Below, piece after piece: positions 36,443 to 45,283 of a stretch of DNA of 64,000 nucleotides. The stretch's first letter is position 1. Every line of letters starts with the position of its first letter. The notes below the pieces were generated by a model. It did no database searches, was not told the origin of the DNA, and was given only the letters and a program-made list of their open reading frames with translations. Both the position numbers and the translations under genes were made by a program. Origin of the DNA: Panacagrimonas sp041603235 (GTDB taxonomy: Bacteria; Pseudomonadota; Gammaproteobacteria; Nevskiales; Nevskiaceae); the NCBI GenBank assembly GCA_041603235.1, contig JBFIES010000006.1, positions 202,045 to 266,044 on the forward strand. Reading direction: 5' to 3'.

Positions 36443-37705
36443 ATGCCTACCCCCATCAGCGAAATTGATGTTGAGCTTGCCCGGTCCATGCCCTTGGACC
36501 AGATCGACGTCAGCAAGCCAGAGCTTTATGCCCGCGAGGGCTTGCACCCCTACTTCGAGCGCCTGAGAGCGGAAGATCCCGTCCACTTCTGCCCGGAAAG
36601 CGACTACGGGTCTTTCTGGTCGATCACCAAGTTCAATGATTGCATCGCAATTGACACCAACCACAAGCAGTTTTCGTCCGACCACAGCAATGGCAGCTTC
36701 GTGTTGGACGACACCACGCTGCAGGCGGTCGAAGGTGGTATCGAGATGCCGAACTTTCTTGGCTTTGATCCGCCCAAGCACGACGTGCATCGCATGGTCT
36801 GCAGCCCCATTGTCGCGCCGCACAATTTGCTCAACTTTGAGCAGCTGATAACCGAGCGCACGCGCAAGCTGATCAGCGAATTGCCAGAAGGCCAGACCAT
36901 TAACTGGGTCGAGCAGGTGTCCATTCCGCTGACCACAATGATGCTCGCGACCATGCTCGACTTTCCGTTTGAGGATCGCGCCAAGCTCACTCGCTGGTCA
37001 GATATCGTGACCACGCGTCCCGGCTTTGGTCTGGTGGATACCTGGGAGGAGCGCACGGCTGAACTGATGGAATGCCTGGGCTATTTCCAGAACCTGTACG
37101 ACGAGCGCAAGAAACTACCGCCGAAGAATGATCTGATTTCAATGCTGGCGCATTCGCCAGAGATGGGCGAGCTCACGCCCACCGACTTTCTCGGCATTCT
37201 CGTCTTGCTGATTGTGGGTGGTAACGACACTACCCGAAGCTCCATGTCCGGCAGTGCGCTGGCCGCGCATCTGCATCCGGAGGAGATCACCAAGGTCAAG
37301 AATAATCGTGCCTTGCTCGCCAGCATGGTGCCCGAGATTGTGCGTTGGCAGACGCCGATCTCACACATGCGTCGCACGGCCATTGAGGATGTGGAATTCC
37401 GCGGCAAGACGATCCGCAAGGGCGACAAGGTCGCCATGTGGTACCTGTCTGGCAATCGCGATACCGACGTCATTGACCGGCCGATGGACTTCATTGTTGA
37501 CCGTCCCCGTGCCCGTCATCACCTCTCCTTCGGTTTCGGCATTCACCGCTGCCTCGGAAATCGTCTTGCCGAGATGCAGCTGCGCATCCTCTGGGATGAG
37601 TTCCTGAACCGCTTCTCGAAGATAGAACTGGCCGGAGACATTGTCCGCGTCCCGTCGAATCTCATCCACGGTTATATCGATCTGCCCGTGCAACTCTCTC
37701 ATTGA
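36443..37705 (+). CDS. Cytochrome P450, CYP153-like alkane/fatty-acid terminal hydroxylase
   Basis: 420 residues; AGGAGA lies just before the ATG. The I-helix reads LLIVGGNDTTRSSMSG near residue 255, the K-helix EIVRWQTP near 308, and the heme-binding loop FGFGIHRCLGNRLAEMQ with Cys370. The overall pattern (AEDPVHFCPES, DTNHKQFSS, WYLSGNRDTDVI) matches CYP153, a soluble class I P450 that hydroxylates medium-chain alkanes at the terminus. A ferredoxin gene follows after 34 bases; a reductase is missing. Substrate is inferred. Confidence 0.88.
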   Translation: MPTPISEIDVELARSMPLDQIDVSKPELYAREGLHPYFERLRAEDPVHFCPESDYGSFWSITKFNDCIAIDTNHKQFSSDHSNGSFVLDDTTLQAVEGGIEMPNFLGFDPPKHDVHRMVCSPIVAPHNLLNFEQLITERTRKLISELPEGQTINWVEQVSIPLTTMMLATMLDFPFEDRAKLTRWSDIVTTRPGFGLVDTWEERTAELMECLGYFQNLYDERKKLPPKNDLISMLAHSPEMGELTPTDFLGILVLLIVGGNDTTRSSMSGSALAAHLHPEEITKVKNNRALLASMVPEIVRWQTPISHMRRTAIEDVEFRGKTIRKGDKVAMWYLSGNRDTDVIDRPMDFIVDRPRARHHLSFGFGIHRCLGNRLAEMQLRILWDEFLNRFSKIELAGDIVRVPSNLIHGYIDLPVQLSH

Positions 37706-37739
37706 GCTGCGGCCAAAAAACTAATTCAGGAGAAACAAA

Positions 37740-38063
37740 ATGCCGAAGGTTGTCTACATTACTTCGCAGGGTGAAGAACGGGTTGTTGATGTTCCAGTTG
37801 GCACCTCATGCATGGAAGGCGCCGTTCAAAATCTCGTGCCCGGCATTGACGGTGACTGCGGTGGCGCGGCCGCCTGCGGAACTTGCCATGTCCACGTTGA
37901 CCCGAATTGGATCGACAAGACAGGTGTCGCCGAAGAGGACATGGAAGTACAAATGCTGGACCTGACGGATGGCTCTGCGAAGGACAGCAGACTGGCCTGC
38001 CAGATTGTGATGACGAACGAGTTGGACGGCCTGGTTCTGCGCATGCCCGCAAGCCAGCACTGA
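37740..38063 (+). CDS. [2Fe-2S] ferredoxin, adrenodoxin/putidaredoxin type
   Basis: 107 residues. The four cluster cysteines are at 40, 46, 49 and 87 (DCGGAAACGTCHVHV and RLACQIV), the Cys-x5-Cys-x2-Cys...Cys pattern of vertebrate-type ferredoxins. AGGAGA precedes the ATG. Its place right behind the P450 gene marks it as the electron donor of that enzyme. Confidence 0.95.
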   Translation: MPKVVYITSQGEERVVDVPVGTSCMEGAVQNLVPGIDGDCGGAAACGTCHVHVDPNWIDKTGVAEEDMEVQMLDLTDGSAKDSRLACQIVMTNELDGLVLRMPASQH

Positions 38064-38090
38064 CATGCCGATGAATGCGGAGAAGACGCG

Positions 38091-38348
38091 ATGAAAGAGC
38101 TGGGTGGTCAAGAGGCGTCTTGCCCTTTTTCCTTCAACTTTGACCCAGCCACATTCAAGGTTGGGGACATGGTCAGCTATCGCGTGCCGGAGAAATTCCC
38201 AGATTTTCCATTTGTTGGGACGCTTCTTGAGGTGCATGAAGACTACGTCTTGATTTCACCCAATGATCCCACCCAACCCGACCTCAAGATGCGCGGCACA
38301 CGAGAAACAAGGCCCAACGTCCCAGCTTCCGAGATTCTTTCCGCCTGA
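38091..38348 (+). CDS. Small conserved-looking protein in P450 operon
   Basis: 85 residues beginning MKELGGQEASCPFSF; family not recognised. It lacks membrane segments and appears to form a small beta-rich domain (VGDMVSYRVPEKF, GTLLEVHEDYVLISPND). It lies 27 bases after the ferredoxin gene with a GAAGA before the ATG, so it is probably co-transcribed and may assist the P450 system. That role is inferred from position only. Confidence 0.6.
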   Translation: MKELGGQEASCPFSFNFDPATFKVGDMVSYRVPEKFPDFPFVGTLLEVHEDYVLISPNDPTQPDLKMRGTRETRPNVPASEILSA

Positions 38349-38448
38349 GTCATCGGTCGCAGACGTCTGATCACAGGGACTTTAAGGAGAAGTGCTATCA
38401 CGCTGCTGACAAGCATGCCGGAGCAGGAGCAGGCACGCGGGTGGCACC

Positions 38449-38673
38449 ATGAATCTTGATGATGAAAGCTCCACGTTTACTAGTGCAAAATGGACGTTTA
38501 CCGATGAGCAAGATCGGCAATGGAACATGAACGGCAAGCCGCTGTTCAACTGGTTGTTCCCGTTCGATACTTTTGTGCTCAGAGAGCAGTTAATGGAATT
38601 CCGTCTTGATGACGGAACAATGGGCTATGGCCTCTATGAGACCGGTTACCGCTTGCCGTGGACGGGTCTGTGA
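38449..38673 (+). CDS. Short protein or gene remnant between P450 and acyl-CoA dehydrogenase genes
   Basis: 74 residues (MNLDDESSTFTSAKWTFTDE at the start, GYGLYETGYRLPW at the end). The C-terminal half resembles the last segment of larger lipid-associated beta-barrel proteins, in which an E-x-R-x-D-D-G-x-x-G-Y-G pattern ends the chain. It could therefore be a real small protein or the tail of a decayed gene. A stop in the same frame at 38407-38409 excludes a longer version without a frameshift. Confidence 0.45.
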   Translation: MNLDDESSTFTSAKWTFTDEQDRQWNMNGKPLFNWLFPFDTFVLREQLMEFRLDDGTMGYGLYETGYRLPWTGL

Positions 38674-38689
38674 AAGAAGGGAATTACGG

Positions 38690-39835
38690 ATGTTGAGTCA
38701 GCGACCTGTTTACAACGAAGAACATGAGATGTTCCGCGATGCCGTCCGTAGCTTCGTCAAGTCTGAAATTGCGCCGCATTTTGATAGATGGGAAGAGGCC
38801 GGTGTCGTTGATCGCAGCTATTGGACAGCAGGCGGCGCAGCAGGACTCCTGTGCGCGAACATTCCGGAGGAGTACGGCGGTGTGGGAGGTTCGTTCAAAC
38901 ACAACTGCGTTGTCGTTGAGGAGCTCGCCTACGCCGGTTATGCAGGCCCCATGACAGATTTCTCAGTACACAGTGATGTGTGTGCAGGCTACATGCTCAA
39001 TGCAGCAACGAAGGAGCAGAAAGAGAAATGGCTGCCACGCATGGTCAGCGGCGAAACGGTCTGTGCCATCGCAATGACCGAACCCGGAACGGGCAGCGAT
39101 CTGCAAAGTGTGCGAACACGGGCGGTGCTGGAAGGAGATCAATATCGGATCAACGGAGCCAAGACCTTCATCAGTAATGGTCAGCATTGCGATCTGGTGA
39201 TCGTGGTGGCACGCACCTCAGATGCGCCGGGTGCCAAGGGCATCAGCCTGATTCTGGTTGAGGCTGATCGACCCGGATTCCGGCGTGGGCGCAATCTGCA
39301 CAAACTCGGACATCTCTCTGCTGACACGTCGGAGCTGTTCTTTGACGACGTGATGGTTCCGGCGAGCAATCTCATGGGCGCCGAAGGCACCGGCTTTGCC
39401 ACGCTGATGACGGAGCTGCCGCAAGAGCGTCTGATCATTGCCTATCAGTCCATGGCGTCGGCCCAGCGCGCCTTCGACATCACCGTAGACTATGTGCGCA
39501 ATCGAAAGGCCTTCGGCAAGACGGTCGGAGAATTCCAGAACACGCGATACAAGCTGGCCGATCTCAAGGCAGACCTTGCGGTGGGTTGGGCTTTTGCAGA
39601 TCAGTGCCTGGAGAAGCACGTCCTCGGACAACTCTCCGCGCTGGATGCTTCCACAGCCAAGCTGTGGTGCACCGAAATGCACGGCCGCATGGTGGATGCC
39701 TGCGTACAGTTTCACGGCGGCTACGGATTCATGCGGGAATACGAAATCTGCCGGCTCTACGCCGATGCCCGCGTGCAGCGCATATACGGCGGGACCTCAG
39801 AGATCATGCGCGAGCTGATCTCAAGGAGCCTGTGA
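38690..39835 (+). CDS. Acyl-CoA dehydrogenase 1
   Basis: 381 residues from ATG 38690 (GAAGGGAA upstream), starting MLSQRPVYNEEHEMFRDAVR. Acyl-CoA dehydrogenase domains occur in order: helical N-domain, beta domain with AIAMTEPGTGSDLQSVRT near residue 125, and C-domain ending FHGGYGFMREYEICRLYADARVQRIYGGTSEIMRELI. The catalytic glutamate in that region (GGTSEI) is present. It performs FAD-dependent alpha,beta-dehydrogenation in beta-oxidation. It closes the P450 operon and is paralogous to the gene at 61963. Confidence 0.93.
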   Translation: MLSQRPVYNEEHEMFRDAVRSFVKSEIAPHFDRWEEAGVVDRSYWTAGGAAGLLCANIPEEYGGVGGSFKHNCVVVEELAYAGYAGPMTDFSVHSDVCAGYMLNAATKEQKEKWLPRMVSGETVCAIAMTEPGTGSDLQSVRTRAVLEGDQYRINGAKTFISNGQHCDLVIVVARTSDAPGAKGISLILVEADRPGFRRGRNLHKLGHLSADTSELFFDDVMVPASNLMGAEGTGFATLMTELPQERLIIAYQSMASAQRAFDITVDYVRNRKAFGKTVGEFQNTRYKLADLKADLAVGWAFADQCLEKHVLGQLSALDASTAKLWCTEMHGRMVDACVQFHGGYGFMREYEICRLYADARVQRIYGGTSEIMRELISRSL

Positions 39836-39931
39836 GGGCGCGCCCTCACGCTCACTGCGTGATAAGTGTTCTGGAGTTTTCGCCCTGAAAGCAGTGGGCC
39901 GAGCCCCTTGCTTTGACGCCTGACCAGACGT

Positions 39932-39969
39932 TCACACTGGCTGGGAGCTTCCGCTCTCAGCCAGTGTGA
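39932..39969. terminator. Strong hairpin between convergent transcription units
   Basis: The arm at 39932-39948 (TCACACTGGCTGGGAGC) pairs with 39953-39969 over 17 bases with one G-T type mismatch and a 4-base loop. It sits in the 268-base gap between convergent genes and probably ends one or both units. No T-run follows. Confidence 0.6.
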
Positions 39970-40103
39970 CGACGATCTCATCAGTTGCGCCTCGCGCTAC
40001 AGCGCAAGCAAAATTCTCCGAACCTCATCAGAGCGAATGTTGCGCGACAGAGAGCGCTCCAGTCATGACGGTCACATCTGAATGACGCTCTCCGGCCGAC
40101 TCA

Positions 40104-41081
40104 TCAGGCGCTCAGCATTCCGCGCAGGCGTGCCTGAATCAGCTGCTCAGCTTCACGCATGATGCCGTCGATGAGTTCCTTGCAGGTCGGGATGTCCTTG
40201 ATCAGGCCAGCGACCATGCCGCAGGACCATGCGCCTGCATCCATGTCGCCATCGATCATGACGCGAGGATAGACGCCGGCAACCTCATCCACGATGTCGT
40301 CAAATTTAAGCTTGTCGCCCAGTGCTTTCTCTTTGGTGATCAGCCGCTCGACGGCTTCATTGCTCAACACACGCTCGGTGTTGCGCAGTGAGCGCATGAT
40401 CAGACGGGTATCGAGTTCGCCTGCGGCAACGATGGCATCCTTGACGTTCTGATGCACCGGGGCTTCCTTGGTGGCGATGAAGCGCGTACCCATGTTCATG
40501 CCCTCTGCGCCCATGGCCAGCGCGGCAACCAGACTGCGGGCATCGGCCATGCCGCCGGAGGCAACAAACGGAATCTTGAGTTCATCGGCTGCGCGGGGCA
40601 GCAGGATCATGTTCGGAACATCATCTTCGCCTGGGTGACCACCGCATTCGAAGCCATCAACGGAAACGGCATCACAGCCAATCGCCTCTGCCTTGAGTGA
40701 GTGTCGTACCGAGGTGCATTTGTGAATAACTTTGATGCCCGCCTCTTTGAGGCGAGGCAAATGCTCCTGCGGGTTGCGTCCGGCAGTTTCTACAGCCTTT
40801 ACACCGCCGTCGATGATGGCGTCGATGTAGCCCGGGTAGTCCGGAGTTTTGAGCATCGGCAGAAATGTCAGGTTCACACCGAATGGTTTGTCCGTCAGCG
40901 CGCGGCATTTCGCAATTTCCTTTGCCAGATCCTCGGGTGATCTTTGCGTCAGGCCAGTGATGATGCCCAGCCCGCCTGCATTGGAAACCGCTGCCGCCAA
41001 TTCTGCGAAACCGACAAAATGCATGCCGCCCTGAATGATCGGATGCTCAATGCCAAACAACTCTGTGATTCTTGTTTTCAT
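40104..41081 (-). CDS. Nitronate monooxygenase family FMN protein
   Basis: 325 residues of TIM-barrel type. FMN and substrate region marks are EHPIIQGGMHFVGFAELAAA at the N-terminus, GGLGIITG near residue 36, GVNLTFLP near 68, and GFECGGHPGEDDV near 150, followed by VASGGMADARSLVAALAMGAEG. Family members oxidise nitronates or act as 2-nitropropane-dioxygenase-like or enoyl reductase-like flavoproteins; in lipid-degradation clusters the substrate is often unknown. The neighbouring acyl-CoA genes make a CoA-related role conceivable. Confidence 0.88.
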   Translation of the reverse strand: MKTRITELFGIEHPIIQGGMHFVGFAELAAAVSNAGGLGIITGLTQRSPEDLAKEIAKCRALTDKPFGVNLTFLPMLKTPDYPGYIDAIIDGGVKAVETAGRNPQEHLPRLKEAGIKVIHKCTSVRHSLKAEAIGCDAVSVDGFECGGHPGEDDVPNMILLPRAADELKIPFVASGGMADARSLVAALAMGAEGMNMGTRFIATKEAPVHQNVKDAIVAAGELDTRLIMRSLRNTERVLSNEAVERLITKEKALGDKLKFDDIVDEVAGVYPRVMIDGDMDAGAWSCGMVAGLIKDIPTCKELIDGIMREAEQLIQARLRGMLSA

Positions 41082-41168
41082 GTAAATGCTCTTGTTGATA
41101 GCGATGGGTGAAAATTAAAAGGTGTGATTCAAGGGACAACTGAGAGGTGTGCCGTTCGCTGATGCCAG

Positions 41169-43922
41169 CTAGCGACCCAGCAGATTCAGTGAGCGCGCCC
41201 GCGCCAGTGCCGCGGAACGGCTGGATACCCCGAGCTTGGTATAGAGGTTGTAAAGGTGCCATTTTACCGTGGCCACAGATACGTTTAGGCGGTCCGCCAG
41301 CTGTTGATTGCTCAGGCCCACTTCGATCAGACGTAACAGTTCCAGCTCACGCGACGTCGGGCTGTCCAGCAATTCGGTCTCATCGCCATAAGTTTGCTTG
41401 AGTTCTTCAAGCAGGTCCGCATTACCCAGCGGCAGCCCCCGGCAGATCTCAACAAAAAACAGGCGCTCTTCTTCCAGGGCAAAGCCCCAGTCTTGCGGAC
41501 GAGTGTTGTTGACCAGGCTCGCAATGAGTTCGGCGCGTTCGCGAAAGGGACGCAGGATGCCGCGCTTCGCGCCCAGGCCAATGGCTCTTACAAGATGCTT
41601 TGTGGCTTGCGCAGATTTTTGCGTCGCCAGTGCAAGGCTCATGTCACACAGCGCCAGATCCAGCAGTTGTGCTGAACAGCCCTGGTCCCGGGCCAGACGG
41701 GTTTGTGTGTTGATCAGGGGGGCGGCCTGCCGATGTTGACCGCTTGCAATGGCCAGCTCGATTCTGGTCAAAGCATGCAGCATGCGCACGCGCGCACTGG
41801 ACTGCGCCACGGCTGGGGGTTTGTCGCGGCCCAGTCCCGCCAGTTCTGCTTCGGCCTGCGCGTCCTCTAACCGGCCCAGACGCAAAAGGCGCTGGATCAC
41901 GAAGCAGGACAGCATGAAGTTCATGCGCGGTGGGTAGTTGGCCGCCAGGTCACGCAGGTCAGTGATGCAGATAATGTCGTCGTCGCGCCCGGTCCATAGC
42001 TTCAAGGCCGCGTCAGCACCGATGGCAGCGGTATCCAGAACGCCGTGATTGTTTGCACGACGCAGGCCGCTGGCGAGCAGCTCACGGGCCTCATCCTCTC
42101 GCCCGATCTCAACGGCGCATTTGGCAGCAACCAATGAGGCGGTGCCAATCATGCCGCTGCTGTCTCCCAATGCTGCACGCGCTTTGCTCAGTGCGCCGCG
42201 GACATCGTTGTAAGCAACTGCGAAGTTCCCCTCAAGCATCGTGTTCATGCATGACGAGAGCGATACCCAGGCATCTCCATAGACGCTGCTGGCTTGTGTG
42301 ATGGCAGCGCGGGCAGTGCGTGCAGACTCGCGGGCTTCGGCAAAGCGGTGCTCATTGGACAAATAGAGCATCGCTGCAACCGCTACGGTCGCGACATCAA
42401 AAGGATCATCGGCTGCGCGGTCAGCGAGCCAGGCGGACGTCAGCTTGTGCGCCTGTGCAAGGTCGTCTGTATAGGTGTCGATGCAAATCCGGATGACGTC
42501 GAGACGACGCTTGATCTCCGCAAGCCGCTGCTCATCCTGCCCGCCAATGCCCTCTTTCTCTATGCGCTGTGCAAGACGCTCATGCTGCTGGCGGGCAAAG
42601 TCATAGCGGCGGTGAAAGACCAGCGCCCAGACGTACCAGTAGTCAGCTTCCCAGCCCACGTCATGGCCGCGACTGCGCAGTGTCTCGACCCAGGCGATGT
42701 ACTGGCGAAGGTCGCCCTGGTCGCGGACAAAATGTGGCGCTGCCCTTTCAAGGATGTCACTGGCCAAGGGAGCCGAGTTGGCTTCCAGTGCGTAATCAAT
42801 GGCGATATTCCATTGCCCGTTCTGATCACACCATCGGGCCGCCCGCTCCAGCACGCCGCGACGATGATTCAGGCTGAGCCTCTGTACGGCTTCCTTGTGC
42901 AGAAACTCGCGGAACAGACCGTGCAGCCGGTGCCAGGTACCGTTACGATCCAGGGGAATGACAAACACATTGCGTTGCAGCAACAGCGCCACATGCGTGC
43001 CCGCCTGAGCATCTCCGGAGGCCTCCTGTGCCAGTTCGACACTGAACGTGCGCAACAGCGACAGCTCCAGCAGAAACTTCAACATCTCTTTCGAGAAGGA
43101 ATCCAGCACCTGCCGATTGAGCAGGTTGGAGAGGTCTTCGTCGGCACCCGAAAACTGCTCAAGCGCCTCCAACGGGTTTTCGGACGATTCCAGAATGATC
43201 TGGGACAGACGTACCGCGGCGGGCCAGCCTTCGGTTTGCCGGGTGACGCGCTCTATAGCGTCTGCGCCGAGCGTCTTGCACAGCTGCGTGCCCAAAAGCT
43301 GGCTGACCTCCTGTCGCTTAAGGCTCAGTTCTTCGACACCGTACTCAGTGGCCGCGCCCTGCAGTTTGGCGCGAGCCACGTTCATCGGCACGCGCTGGGT
43401 GCTGGCAAACCAGAAGTGAACCGACGATGGCGTCTGGTAGACCAGACGTTCCAGAAGCTGGCCGAGGGTTTCGTCCTGACAGTAACCCAGGTTGTCGATG
43501 ATGATCATTGATGGCTCCGGCAACTGGGCCAAGGTCTCCAACAGATCGTCGATGCGATTCTCCAGCGGCTCGTCGCCATGGATCAGTGCCTGCGCGGGGT
43601 GTACGCCATCATCCCCCTCGCTCAGCGTTGCCTGCAGGACATCGACAACGCGCTCGATGCTGTCGTCGCGATCATCCAGCGAGAGCCATAAGGTGTGGAT
43701 GCCCTGCTTGGTACATTGAGCCGATACCGCAGACGACAGCACGGTCTTTCCGTAGCCTGTTGGCGCCACCACACAACTGAGCTTGCTGGGCGTCCAGTTT
43801 TTCTTGAGCACTGCTGCCAGCGCAGCCGAGCGCACCAGCGGAAAAGAGAAGCTCGGCGGATCCTGCCTTCGCCTGACCCGACCCCGTTGCTGTCTTTGTG
43901 CTGGCTTCCGGGGTCTGGCCAA
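41169..43922 (-). CDS. LuxR-family MalT-type (LAL) ATP-binding transcriptional activator 2
   Basis: 917 residues. The start is a TTG at 43922, supported by GAGGAG six bases upstream. P-loop VAPTGYGKTVLSS near residue 52, Walker B-like MIIIDNLGYCQDE near 137, helical middle, and C-terminal LuxR helix-turn-helix (LELLRLIEVGLSNQQLADRL, VATVKWHLYNLYTKLGV). Long stretches match LAL1 (for instance RWCEEQGKWRQAIEYA against RWCDQNGQWNIAIDYA), so the two are paralogues. It lies 15 bases after an acyl-CoA dehydrogenase gene and is probably co-transcribed with it. Confidence 0.9.
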   Translation of the reverse strand: MARPRKPAQRQQRGRVRRRQDPPSFSFPLVRSAALAAVLKKNWTPSKLSCVVAPTGYGKTVLSSAVSAQCTKQGIHTLWLSLDDRDDSIERVVDVLQATLSEGDDGVHPAQALIHGDEPLENRIDDLLETLAQLPEPSMIIIDNLGYCQDETLGQLLERLVYQTPSSVHFWFASTQRVPMNVARAKLQGAATEYGVEELSLKRQEVSQLLGTQLCKTLGADAIERVTRQTEGWPAAVRLSQIILESSENPLEALEQFSGADEDLSNLLNRQVLDSFSKEMLKFLLELSLLRTFSVELAQEASGDAQAGTHVALLLQRNVFVIPLDRNGTWHRLHGLFREFLHKEAVQRLSLNHRRGVLERAARWCDQNGQWNIAIDYALEANSAPLASDILERAAPHFVRDQGDLRQYIAWVETLRSRGHDVGWEADYWYVWALVFHRRYDFARQQHERLAQRIEKEGIGGQDEQRLAEIKRRLDVIRICIDTYTDDLAQAHKLTSAWLADRAADDPFDVATVAVAAMLYLSNEHRFAEARESARTARAAITQASSVYGDAWVSLSSCMNTMLEGNFAVAYNDVRGALSKARAALGDSSGMIGTASLVAAKCAVEIGREDEARELLASGLRRANNHGVLDTAAIGADAALKLWTGRDDDIICITDLRDLAANYPPRMNFMLSCFVIQRLLRLGRLEDAQAEAELAGLGRDKPPAVAQSSARVRMLHALTRIELAIASGQHRQAAPLINTQTRLARDQGCSAQLLDLALCDMSLALATQKSAQATKHLVRAIGLGAKRGILRPFRERAELIASLVNNTRPQDWGFALEEERLFFVEICRGLPLGNADLLEELKQTYGDETELLDSPTSRELELLRLIEVGLSNQQLADRLNVSVATVKWHLYNLYTKLGVSSRSAALARARSLNLLGR

Positions 43923-43937
43923 TGTTCTCCTCGCTCT

Positions 43938-45158
43938 TTATCCCGTGTATTCGCGTCCGAAAATATGCCGCGCGATGACCCAATTCTGAATCTCATTGGC
44001 ACCCTCGTAAATCTCGCCAATCTTGGCATCGCGGTAAATCGACTCCAGCGGGAAATTTTCGCCGGGCCCGGACAGTGTTTTGACGTAACCATACGCGCCG
44101 CACACCTGAATGGCATCCCGGACCACGTCGCAGGCCAGCCGCGAGCCGGCCAGCTTGGCCATTGCAGCTTCGATATCCGCACCGCCTTCCTTGTCGAAGC
44201 GGATGGCGGCCTTCTGATAGAGGTTTCTGGCCATCTCGATCTGCAGGGCATGCTCGGCAAATCGGTATTGCCAGTGCTGCATGCGGGCCAGCTCCTGGCC
44301 AAAGACCTTGCGCTGGGTCATGTAGTGGCTGGCAAAATCGAACGAGGCCTGGGCCATCGCCACGCCGATGGCCCCGATGCCCATGCGGCCGAGCACCAGC
44401 GAACCAATTGCAGCGCGCAAGCCACTGCCTTCCTTCTGGATGACGTGATCGGCGGGAACAAAGACATCGGTGAAGTCGATGTCGGCTGTGAGCTGTACGT
44501 GATTGCCCATCTTGAGATCCGGGGCTGAAACCTTGACGCCGGGGTCATGCATGTCCGCCAGCAACATGCTGAGCGAATCGCCGGTGCGGCACAGCACGAC
44601 AATCAGGTCGCCCACAGGAGAATTGGTGATCCAGCGCTTCTTGCCATTGATGCGATAGCCGCCATCGACCTTGGTCGCCACGGTCTTGACCGATTTCACA
44701 GAAAGATCCGTGCTGGCTTCGGGTTCGCTGGTGGCAAAGCAGCCCACGAACTCTCCACGAATCAGCTTGGGCAGATATTTTTCTCGAATATCGGCCTGCG
44801 CGTTCTGCAAGGCCCGTCCAACCAGAATGGCCTGACCGTCGTACATCGATGAAGTGAGGCTGGGCGAGTAGTAGCCCAGTTCTTCGCAGACCGTTGCCGT
44901 TGCCAGCGTCGGGAATTCCAGACCCAGGCCGCCCACATCGGCAGGAAACGGAATCTTGTAGAGGCCCGCTTTGGCCATGGCATCGAATTCAGCGCGGGCA
45001 AATGTTTCCTTGGCTTCCGGCGTGGTGTTGAGCCGATGCGCCACCGGCCGGATCACGTCATCACAAAACTGGCGAACGTCTTTGCGAACCTTGAGGGTTT
45101 CTTCCGGCAACAACAGATCGCTGAACAGTTTGTCGGCGCGGCGCGGAGGCATATTCAT
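43938..45158 (-). CDS. Acyl-CoA dehydrogenase 2 (glutaryl/CaiA-like branch)
   Basis: 406 residues. The beta domain has CFATSEPEASTDLSVKSV near residue 143 and the substrate region KKRWITNSPVGDLIVV. The C-terminal domain includes QVCGAYGYVKTLSGPGENFPLESIYRDAKIGEIYEGANEIQNWVIAR, with Glu in GANEI as base. This resembles a different subgroup from the other two acyl-CoA dehydrogenases in the window. It is the first gene of a unit with LAL2. Confidence 0.9.
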   Translation of the reverse strand: MNMPPRRADKLFSDLLLPEETLKVRKDVRQFCDDVIRPVAHRLNTTPEAKETFARAEFDAMAKAGLYKIPFPADVGGLGLEFPTLATATVCEELGYYSPSLTSSMYDGQAILVGRALQNAQADIREKYLPKLIRGEFVGCFATSEPEASTDLSVKSVKTVATKVDGGYRINGKKRWITNSPVGDLIVVLCRTGDSLSMLLADMHDPGVKVSAPDLKMGNHVQLTADIDFTDVFVPADHVIQKEGSGLRAAIGSLVLGRMGIGAIGVAMAQASFDFASHYMTQRKVFGQELARMQHWQYRFAEHALQIEMARNLYQKAAIRFDKEGGADIEAAMAKLAGSRLACDVVRDAIQVCGAYGYVKTLSGPGENFPLESIYRDAKIGEIYEGANEIQNWVIARHIFGREYTG

Positions 45159-45283
45159 GGAGGTCTCTTTCAGATGTTGATGATGTGATTGGGGATGGAC
45201 GTCAGAACCCTGATGGGTTGGCCGGCGCGCAGGTGATGAATCAAATCAACTGCGCGTCAACCGGGATTTCACCTGGCTCTGGA

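Noticed and set aside
42294..43511. 405-residue plus-strand frame
   Set aside because: Antisense to LAL2, whose P-loop, helix-turn-helix and length are all in order on the other strand.
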